NCBI GenBank assembly: GCA_050010315.1
Contig: JBEKLG010000021.1
Location: 1 to 16,924 of the forward strand
DNA: 16,924 nt
Source: Bog-793 sp050010315
GTDB lineage: Bacteria > Actinomycetota > Acidimicrobiia > Acidimicrobiales > Bog-793
Direction of reading: 5' to 3'
Positions 6,869 to 16,924 of this stretch are shown here, one piece after another. The notes beneath the pieces were generated by a model, which searched no databases, was not told where the DNA came from, and saw only the letters and a list, made by a program, of their open reading frames with translations. Numbering within the stretch: position 1 is the first letter of the stretch; each line of letters starts with the position of its first letter. The position numbers and the translations under genes were made by a program.

Positions 6869-9445
6869 ATGGCAAGCAGGAGGTGTGAGATCACGGTTCG
6901 TCCGCCGGCTCCGAGGAGATCGCGACGCAAGGGCGTCTCGTTCGAGGATCTCCTCGACGTGGCGACGAATCTGCGGTGGACCTGGCAGGCGCGCACCCGG
7001 GCCCTTTTCGCCCGCCTCGATCCGACTGCCGGTCCCTCTGCCCTCGAGTGGCCGTGCCGCCTGCTGCTCGGTCGCGGACGCGCCGCGGTGGAAGAGCGCC
7101 TCGCTTCCGACCCCGATCTCGCGAAGCTCGCAGCGGCTGTCGTCGCCGACACGAAGAGCTACGAGGCGAGTCGCGCCAAGACCTGGTTCCCGCAGACGCA
7201 TCGCAAGGACCGCCGGTTCGAGGTGGCGTACTTTGCCGCGGAGTTCGCCCTCACCGACTCGCTGCCGGTGTACGCCGGCGGCCTCGGTGCCGTCGCCGGC
7301 GAATTCCTCAAGTCGGCAAGCGCACTCGGTGTTCCCCTCGTCGGAGTCGGCCTGCTCTATCGGGAAACGTCGCATCAGTGGGTTGACGACAGCGGGCTGC
7401 AGCAAGAGTCGTGGGAGGTTCTCACATTCGAGCGGCTACCCATCGAATTGGCACGCGACGCGAAGGACCGTCCGGCTCGAGTCAAGGTTCCGCTCCCAGG
7501 GCGGGACGTAGTCGCCCAGATCTGGACCGTGCTGGTCGGGCGAAACCGGCTCTATCTGCTCGACACCAACCTCAGGCAGAATCAACGAGCCGACCGAGCC
7601 ATCACCGGGAGGCTCTACGGCGGCGACCAAGAGACGCGCATCCAACAAGAGCTCGTTCTCGGTATCGGCGGTGTCAGAGCCCTGGCGGTCCTCGGTCATG
7701 AACCCGAAATGGCGCACCTCAACGAGGGCCATTCCGCCTTCGCCGCCCTGGAGCGCGTTCGTCAGCTGATGGTTCGCGACGGGCTCTCGTTCGCCGAGGC
7801 TCGCCTGGCCGCGGCACCAGGGCTGTTGTTCACGACCCATACCCCGGTCGCGGCCGGGCACGACTACTTCCCGGCCGAGCTCGCCAACCGGTACCTCGAG
7901 CCTTACGCCTCGCTGATCGGCGTCGATCTAGAGACACTTAGCTCGCTCGGCCGCTACCGGCCTGACGATCGACGTGACTCGTTCTGCCCCACCGTGTTCG
8001 CACTGCGACTGGCGGGCGCCCGCAACGGAGTGAGCCGCCTGCACGGAACGGTGACCCGTGAACAGTGGGGAGGGCTTTGGCCGCGCCTGCCCTTGAACGA
8101 GGTGCCGATCGGCCACGTGACGAACGGAATCCATTTCTCATCCTGGATCTCCCCCGAGATCGAGAAGCTCCTCGACTTTAAGATCGGTCCTGAGTGGAAG
8201 ACGACACCAGGGTCACCAGCCTCGTGGAAGCCGCTTGTGGGCTCCGAAGACGAGGAGCTGTGGGATGCAAGGTGTCGCGCCCGCGCCCGGCTCATCGAGT
8301 TCGCACGGGTCCACCGCAACGAACAGCTCGCCCGCCGCGGCACCGATGCCAGGCGTCTCGCGGCCAGCGACGCGCTCCTTGACGCCGATGCGCTCACCAT
8401 CGGCTTCGTGGGGCGGTTCGTTGCGTACAAACGCCCCACGCTGTTCCTGCGCGACCCAGATCGGCTCGCGCGTATCCTCGATGATCCGGACCGACCTGTT
8501 CAGATCATCTTCGCAGGCAAGGCCCATCCCCGCGACGAGTTCGGAAAGCAGCTGCTGCGCGAGGTCGTCGAGTTCGCGCGACTGCGACGGCTGCAACATC
8601 GAGTCGTGTTCATCGAGGACTTCGACATACCGGCGGACCGCGCCCTTACCCAAGGCGTCGACTTGTGGCTGAACACCCCGGGGCGGCCCCTCGAAGCCTG
8701 TGGCATCGGCGGCATGAAGGCGGGGGTGAATGGCTCGCTCAACCTCAGCACGCTCGACGGCTGGTGGGACGAGGTCTGGAACGACGCCGACCCGGCCGCG
8801 GCGCCGATCGGGTGGTGCATCGGGACAGGCCAGCGCTATGAGGACTTTGAGGCCCAGGATGCGAGCGACGCCGGGTCGTTGTACGACACCCTCGAGCACA
8901 AGATCGTTCCGATGTTCTACGACCGCGACGCCCAAGGCGTGCCGCGTGCCTGGCTGGCGTCAGTTCGCCAGTCGATGGCAAGCCTGGCACCGACCTGGCA
9001 CTCCCACCGGATGGTGCACGACTATGTCGAGTACTTCTACCTGCCAGGCGCGCACCGCGGGCGCTTGCTCTCGGCAGAAGGGGACGCGCGCGCACGGCAG
9101 CTTTTCTCTGCCCTTGAACGACTGCGCGACGGGTGGCCTGCAATCCGAGTCGCCGTCGAGACCGCCACGGCCGCTGCGGACGGCACCGTGCAGGTCGAGA
9201 TCGCGGCGGACCTGGGTTCGCTCGAGCCCTCTGAGGTCACCGTACAGCTCTGGGTGGCGCCGACTTTCGGTGAGGCCTACCCGCTGGACACCGACTTCGA
9301 GGGACATCGGGAGAAGATCTCTCGCTATCGCGTGAGCGTTCCGCACGAGGCGGGCAATGACGCCGAGCTGGTTGCCCGCGTCCTGCCGTGCCATCCCCTG
9401 CTCGCCGATCCGTACGTCCCAGGCCTCATCACCTGGTCGGACTGA
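6869..9445 (+). CDS. glgP: Alpha-glucan (glycogen) phosphorylase, long form with C-terminal domain
   Basis: This 859-residue GT35 enzyme releases glucose-1-phosphate from alpha-1,4-glucan ends, using pyridoxal phosphate (PLP). A DUF3417-like N-terminal region (TNLRWTWQARTRALFARLDP) precedes the catalytic core, which has YFAAEFALTDSLPVYAGGLG, HLNEGHSAFAAL, FTTHTPVAAGHD, GRFVAYKRP and FAGKAHPRDEFG. The PLP lysine is Lys617 in EACGIGGMKAGVNGSLNLS. Families I know have Thr-Ser (or Thr-Gly) where this protein has Ile613-Gly614, so the cofactor phosphate-binding turn is altered. A beta-rich C-terminal domain (about residue 735 onward) is typical of the actinobacterial long form. ATG 6869 is preferred over an upstream GTG at 6752 because it gives MASRRCEITVRPP, matching the usual N-terminus; no ribosome-binding site precedes it, although AGGAGGTG lies just inside the gene. 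The next gene starts eight bases after its stop. Confidence 0.9.
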   Translation: MASRRCEITVRPPAPRRSRRKGVSFEDLLDVATNLRWTWQARTRALFARLDPTAGPSALEWPCRLLLGRGRAAVEERLASDPDLAKLAAAVVADTKSYEASRAKTWFPQTHRKDRRFEVAYFAAEFALTDSLPVYAGGLGAVAGEFLKSASALGVPLVGVGLLYRETSHQWVDDSGLQQESWEVLTFERLPIELARDAKDRPARVKVPLPGRDVVAQIWTVLVGRNRLYLLDTNLRQNQRADRAITGRLYGGDQETRIQQELVLGIGGVRALAVLGHEPEMAHLNEGHSAFAALERVRQLMVRDGLSFAEARLAAAPGLLFTTHTPVAAGHDYFPAELANRYLEPYASLIGVDLETLSSLGRYRPDDRRDSFCPTVFALRLAGARNGVSRLHGTVTREQWGGLWPRLPLNEVPIGHVTNGIHFSSWISPEIEKLLDFKIGPEWKTTPGSPASWKPLVGSEDEELWDARCRARARLIEFARVHRNEQLARRGTDARRLAASDALLDADALTIGFVGRFVAYKRPTLFLRDPDRLARILDDPDRPVQIIFAGKAHPRDEFGKQLLREVVEFARLRRLQHRVVFIEDFDIPADRALTQGVDLWLNTPGRPLEACGIGGMKAGVNGSLNLSTLDGWWDEVWNDADPAAAPIGWCIGTGQRYEDFEAQDASDAGSLYDTLEHKIVPMFYDRDAQGVPRAWLASVRQSMASLAPTWHSHRMVHDYVEYFYLPGAHRGRLLSAEGDARARQLFSALERLRDGWPAIRVAVETATAAADGTVQVEIAADLGSLEPSEVTVQLWVAPTFGEAYPLDTDFEGHREKISRYRVSVPHEAGNDAELVARVLPCHPLLADPYVPGLITWSD

Positions 9446-9453
9446 CACTGATC

Positions 9454-13524
<4,071 letters not shown>

Positions 13525-13679
13525 CTGGCGATGGCGCTCGCTGCCCGAAGCCGCCGCCTCGGAGGGGACCGTCAAGGCCCCTGGGGCGCCCGGCCGCCTG
13601 GCACGAGCGGCGTCGGGGAGTGGCCGAGCGCCCTCGGCGAATCTGAGCCGGCGCCGCTCAACCATTAGGTTCACACCTC
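13525..13679. other. Spacer between malQ-glgB and the second phosphorylase gene
   Basis: This 155-base gap is the widest inside the + strand run. It holds a hairpin at 13563-13582 (AGGGG-A-CC, loop GTCAA, GGCCCCT; seven pairs with one bulged A), which could be an attenuator or terminator. AGGT at 13667-13670 is a weak ribosome-binding site for the next gene. The second phosphorylase may therefore have its own promoter, though no clear one is visible. Confidence 0.4.
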
Positions 13680-15848
13680 GTGAATACGCCTCGCGAACGC
13701 GATCCCCGCCTGGACGGTACGAACGACTTGGTTCGAGCTGCGGACCGCCTCGGTCGACGGCTGCCGGAGCCGTTGTATCCGCTGGCTCAGATCGCTTACA
13801 ACTACAGCTGGTCGTGGACACCCGGTGGCCGAGAGCTCTTCGCGCGGCTGGGCCCGCACCGGTTCAATCTGAGCGGCGAGAACCCCGTTCGCTTCCTCCG
13901 TGACCTTCCGGAGCGCTCGCTGCTCAAGGCGGCGACCGACGACGAGTACCTAGCTCGCGTCAACTCGGTAGCCCATGTGCTCGACGACGATCTGGCTCGC
14001 CCGGCTCGTACGGACATCGGAGAAGGGCCGGTCGCCTTCTTGTGTGGCGAGTTCGGTGTGCACCAGTCCTTGCCGCTGTATTCGGGAGGACTCGGGGTGC
14101 TCGCTAGCGATCTCCTGAAGGAGGCGTCGGATCAGGCACTGCCAATGGTCGGCGTCGGGCTCTTCTATCGCCGGGGTTACTTCCACCAGCGAGTCGACAG
14201 GACAGGATGGCAGCACGAGTACTGGGTCGAGGCCGATCCGGAGACGCTGCCCGCGGCGCGCGTGAGCACCGCCGGCGGTGCGCCGCTGACAATCAAGGTC
14301 CCGGTCTGGGATGGTCACGTCGCCGCTCACGTCTGGCGGACCGACCTCGGCCGGGTGCCGCTGTACCTCCTCGACACAGAGATCGCGGAGAACACCCCCC
14401 TGCAGCGCTGGATAGGCGCCCGTCTGTACGAAGGCAACCGGCAGATCCGTCTCGCGCAGTACGCGCTTCTCGGGGTTGGCGCGGTCCGTGCGCTCGAAGC
14501 GATGTCGATCAGACCCTCCCTCTTCCACCTCAACGAGGGCCATGCCGCCCTAGCGAGCGTGGCGGCCGCGTGCGCAATCGCCCACGTTGGGGAGGGGAAA
14601 GTCGATGACCTGGCTGCCGCGCTCGAGCGCGGCCGCGACCGCTTCGTGTTCACGACACACACCCCGGTACAGGCCGGCAACGAGACCTACACCCGCGAGG
14701 AGATCCTCCCGGTGTTCGCATCGCTTGCCTCCGAGCTTGATTTCGACCCAGAGGCGTTCTTGAGCCTCGGCCGGGTCCAACCGGCCGATGTGCACGAGCC
14801 CAGCGGCCTGACGCCGCTGGCGATCCGTGCGGCCCGCTCGACGAACGCAGTGAGCGCGCGCCATGAGGCGGTCGCGCGTGACATGTGGCACGCGATGTTC
14901 CCGGACCGGACATCCGACCAAGTGCCGATTCGCCACGTCACGAATGGTGTGCACCTCCCGACCTGGATGGCGCCGCCGATGCGGGCGCTGCTGGCGCGCC
15001 ACTTCGGCGAGGGCTGGGAACGGCACGCAACCGACCCGGCGGTCTGGGCCGGCCTGGAATCGATCCCGGACGAGGAGCTCTGGGAAGTCCGTTGCCAACA
15101 AAGACGCGATCTGATCGCGCTGATCAGACAGAAGGTCGTGGTCGACCGCCTGGCACGGGGCGAGGACCTCGATTTTGTGCAGGCCGGAGCCGAAGCATTC
15201 GACCCTTCCTTCCTCACGATCGGGTTCGCTCGACGTCTGGCGACCTACAAGCGGCTCGACTTGATACTGCACCCTGCCGCCCGAGCCTTAGAGCTGCTCG
15301 ATCATGACAAGCCCACACAGTTGGTCCTGGCGGGCAAAGCTCATCCGCTCGACGACGCCGCGAAGGCGATCGCACAGCACTTGTTCGCGCTGAGACGTTC
15401 GCCTGGGGTTGGCAATCGCATAGTCTTCGTAGAGGACTACGACTTGAGCGTCGCAGGCACGCTCATAGCTGGTTGCGACGTATGGCTCAACCTGCCCCGC
15501 CCGCCGCTCGAAGCGAGCGGCACGAGCGGCATGAAGGCGGCTCTGAACGGGTGCCTCAACCTGAGCGTGCTCGACGGCTGGTGGATCGAGGGTTTCGACG
15601 GGTCGAACGGCTGGGCCATCGATGGTGACATCGATCCCGACGAGGCTGCAAAAGACGAGCGTGACGCCACGAGACTCCATGCCTTGCTCGAGGATGAGGT
15701 GCGGCCGTTGTTCTTCGAGCGTGACCAACTTGGGATTCCGAGGCTCTGGCTGCAACGTGTCCGCGCGTCGATGCGCACCCTTGTCCCGAACTTCAGCGCC
15801 ACGCGCATGCTCGACCAGTACGTGAGCCAGGTCTACAAGCTCCGATAG
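13680..15848 (+). CDS. glgP: Alpha-glucan phosphorylase, short form
   Basis: This second GT35 phosphorylase (722 residues) is clearly diverged from the first. It has a DUF3417-like start (LPEPLYPLAQIAYNYSWSWTPGGRELF), then FLCGEFGVHQSLPLYSGGLG, HLNEGHAALASVAAAC, FTTHTPVQAGNETY, ARRLATYKRLDL and LAGKAHPLDD. The PLP lysine is Lys619 in EASGTSGMKAALNGCLNLS. Here the PLP-phosphate loop is canonical (Thr615-Ser616), unlike the first copy. The protein ends soon after the catalytic core (YVSQVYKLR) and lacks the C-terminal beta domain, so the two copies may prefer different chain lengths or branching states; that is inference. The GTG at 13680 is preceded by AGGT at nine bases' distance, and there is no nearby in-frame alternative that keeps the conserved N-terminus. 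Confidence 0.9.
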   Translation: MNTPRERDPRLDGTNDLVRAADRLGRRLPEPLYPLAQIAYNYSWSWTPGGRELFARLGPHRFNLSGENPVRFLRDLPERSLLKAATDDEYLARVNSVAHVLDDDLARPARTDIGEGPVAFLCGEFGVHQSLPLYSGGLGVLASDLLKEASDQALPMVGVGLFYRRGYFHQRVDRTGWQHEYWVEADPETLPAARVSTAGGAPLTIKVPVWDGHVAAHVWRTDLGRVPLYLLDTEIAENTPLQRWIGARLYEGNRQIRLAQYALLGVGAVRALEAMSIRPSLFHLNEGHAALASVAAACAIAHVGEGKVDDLAAALERGRDRFVFTTHTPVQAGNETYTREEILPVFASLASELDFDPEAFLSLGRVQPADVHEPSGLTPLAIRAARSTNAVSARHEAVARDMWHAMFPDRTSDQVPIRHVTNGVHLPTWMAPPMRALLARHFGEGWERHATDPAVWAGLESIPDEELWEVRCQQRRDLIALIRQKVVVDRLARGEDLDFVQAGAEAFDPSFLTIGFARRLATYKRLDLILHPAARALELLDHDKPTQLVLAGKAHPLDDAAKAIAQHLFALRRSPGVGNRIVFVEDYDLSVAGTLIAGCDVWLNLPRPPLEASGTSGMKAALNGCLNLSVLDGWWIEGFDGSNGWAIDGDIDPDEAAKDERDATRLHALLEDEVRPLFFERDQLGIPRLWLQRVRASMRTLVPNFSATRMLDQYVSQVYKLR

Positions 15849-16108
15849 AGCTGTCTTTCGACTACTGCTCCTCGATGGCGCTGATCACCCGCGAGGTCAG
15901 AAGCGTCGTTCCTCGAGCCCCGGGCGCAGCTCGAGGGGCGAGCTTCGACCACGAAGAAATCTCGTCCCTCCGCCCCTAAGTCCCTTAGCAGTTCCCAATA
16001 TGCGTAGACCGATCCCGAGACGTCGATGAGTTCGGCATGGGGTGCGTGCTGACACAGCGCGGCTTCAGTCTCGTGCCGAAGGTTGGTGAATGGACAGACG
16101 ACGCGCAC
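15833..16108 (-). pseudogene. Truncated conserved actinobacterial gene fragment (unknown function)
   Basis: From a GTG at 16108, preceded by GAGG a few bases upstream, the first 55 codons look like a genuine conserved protein start: MRVVCPFTNLRHETEAAL, then APHAELIDVSGSVYAYWELL and AEGRDFFVVE. I recall similar N-termini in longer actinobacterial proteins of unknown or glycosyltransferase-like function, where an acidic segment follows the VVE. Here the frame becomes low-complexity (ARPSSCARGSRND) from about 15943 and ends at 15833, overlapping the tail of the second phosphorylase gene on the other strand and containing a hairpin. I take it as a 3'-truncated remnant. A genuine small gene is possible but less likely. 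Confidence 0.5.
15911..15936 (+). terminator. Hairpin downstream of the second phosphorylase gene
   Basis: CCTCGAGC (15911-15918) pairs perfectly with GCTCGAGG (15929-15936) around a ten-base loop. It lies 62 bases after the phosphorylase stop and is the best terminator candidate for the + strand glycogen run. No T-tract follows. Confidence 0.5.
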
Positions 16109-16363
16109 CTGAACCTCGCCCCCTTGTGTATTTGACCTGAATTAGAAGTCACGTAATTGAAAGCGATTACGCGCGTTTGCCACGCAAGTTTTCGTAGCAG
16201 CTAAGTGAGGCAGATTTCGCTGCTGGCTTCGGCTCTACCGGGTTTCCGAGGTGGCTCGCTTTCGCGCCCTCGTTGGGTGTGCGGGGTCACGGTCCTGCCC
16301 AGGGGTGAGCGGCGTTTTCGTTCCCCTCCTATGCTTCGGCACACCTAGTGAAAGGAGTCGAAT
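16109..16363. other. Intergenic region upstream of the collagen-like gene
   Basis: No gene is supported here. The first part is less GC-rich than its surroundings and carries an inverted repeat CGTAAT (16152-16157) / ATTACG (16166-16171). TATGCT at 16330-16335 could be a -10 element for the collagen-like gene, but no matching -35 is visible. AAAGGAG at 16351-16357 is a strong ribosome-binding site, seven bases before the GTG at 16364. Confidence 0.4.
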
Positions 16364-16924
16364 GTGAAGCGCATCGCTCTATGCACCGCCCTCGTGCTCA
16401 GTCTCGCTGGAGGGCTCGTCGCGGTCGAATTCCCAGCGTCGGCCGCGAAGGCTCCACACCACTCGACCGCCAAAACGGTCGTCACCGTGCGTGGTCCGCG
16501 TGGTCCTCGGGGTCCGCGTGGTCCTCGGGGTAAGCAAGGTCCTGCGGGAACAAACGGCACGAACGGCACGAACGGCACGAACGGTCAGCCAGGACCGAGC
16601 GCGACCTCAGCGGTCGCGATCGGCTCCGGCACCAGCATTACAGAAGGTTCGTACTCGACCCTCGCGACGCTCGCGCTGAACGCGAACACGAACTATCTCA
16701 TCTCGACATCGCTCGTAGTCCAGTCGGACTACGGCTCGGGCAACGCCGAGGTGGACTGCACCCTTGCGGCCACGGGCGCCACGGTCGGGGGCGAAAACAA
16801 GCCGTACGTCGTGAATGCGGCGAACGCCGTGACTGATCTCTCAGCCGTCGCGACAGTGGCGGTGGGTTCGACGGCGAGCGCGCTGACGCTGTCGTGCAGG
16901 GCGTTTGCCGCCAGTCAGATAACC
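16364..16924 (+). CDS. Secreted collagen-like protein (partial, runs off the window)
   Basis: The frame is open from the GTG at 16364 to the window edge (187 codons, no stop). The start follows AAAGGAG at seven bases' distance. Residues 1 to about 27 are a Sec signal peptide: basic MKR, a hydrophobic stretch, then an ASA-A type cleavage site; the Cys at position 7 is not in a lipobox. Residues 44-79 are twelve uninterrupted Gly-X-Y triplets: four GPR, GKQ, GPA, four GTN, GQP and GPS. From residue 80 a beta-rich globular domain begins (TLATLALNANTNYLISTSLV), with Cys132 and Cys178 that could form a disulfide. This is the layout of bacterial collagen-like surface or secreted proteins; the ligand and role are unknown. 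Its neighbours give no functional clue. Confidence 0.82.
   Translation, partial: MKRIALCTALVLSLAGGLVAVEFPASAAKAPHHSTAKTVVTVRGPRGPRGPRGPRGKQGPAGTNGTNGTNGTNGQPGPSATSAVAIGSGTSITEGSYSTLATLALNANTNYLISTSLVVQSDYGSGNAEVDCTLAATGATVGGENKPYVVNAANAVTDLSAVATVAVGSTASALTLSCRAFAASQIT
16493..16585 (+). repeat. In-frame DNA repeats coding for collagen-like triplets
   Basis: An 18-bp unit, GGTCCGCGTGGTCCTCGG, occurs twice in tandem (16493-16510 and 16511-16528), each encoding two GPR triplets. A 9-bp unit, AACGGCACG, occurs three times (16553-16579), followed by a partial copy to 16585. Both are multiples of three, so copy-number change by slippage would alter triplet number without a frameshift. Confidence 0.8.

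Noticed and set aside
9388..9453. Upstream ATG start for the MalQ-GlgB fusion
   Set aside because: It would overlap the phosphorylase gene by 58 bases and add a basic, non-conserved leader; the GTG at 9454 fits the MalQ N-terminus better. Not fully excluded.
16345..16578. - strand frame with PFVPFVPFVPAGP-type repeats
   Set aside because: It is the antisense reading of the collagen-like Gly-X-Y repeats; the + strand frame has a signal peptide and ribosome-binding site.

Overview
This is a GC-rich bacterial window with GTG starts, few T-tracts after hairpins, and proteins that read like those of Actinomycetota. I infer an actinobacterium, possibly near Acidimicrobiia or Thermoleophilia; no rRNA or other strict taxonomic marker is present to confirm this. 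The core is a glycogen / alpha-glucan cluster (3871-15848), flanked on both sides by gene debris and mobile-element remnants.

Left flank (1-3870). The window opens with the tail of an upstream gene and a strong hairpin. Two LuxR-type regulators follow in convergent orientation: a PAS-LuxR protein (364-1134, +) and an 82-residue stand-alone HTH (1157-1405, -), with a hairpin at their junction. Next come a decayed IS110-family transposase (1648-2379), with a lost catalytic residue, an internal deletion and a premature stop, and a 3'-truncated IS481-family element (about 2783-3375, -). The IS481 terminal repeats abut what looks like the 3' half of a tRNA (about 3391-3436, -). The stretch 3437-3850 holds no gene I can support.

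Glycogen cluster. glgX (debranching enzyme, - strand, 3871-5988) is divergent from a + strand run: a first alpha-glucan phosphorylase (6869-9445), a 1356-residue fusion of MalQ (4-alpha-glucanotransferase) with GlgB (branching enzyme) (9454-13524), and a second, shorter phosphorylase (13680-15848). Together they could branch, debranch, disproportionate and phosphorolyse glycogen to glucose-1-phosphate. No glgC, glgA or glgE is in the window, so the cluster covers remodelling and breakdown rather than priming or elongation. The divergent intergenic region contains a frameshifted membrane-protein pseudogene (6112-6715).

Right flank (15849-16924). A hairpin, a truncated conserved gene (- strand) and then a secreted collagen-like protein with Gly-X-Y triplets, open to the window edge.

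The most notable items are the MalQ-GlgB fusion, the altered PLP-phosphate loop in the first phosphorylase (Ile-Gly instead of the usual Thr-Ser), and several layers of gene decay that can be read base by base.
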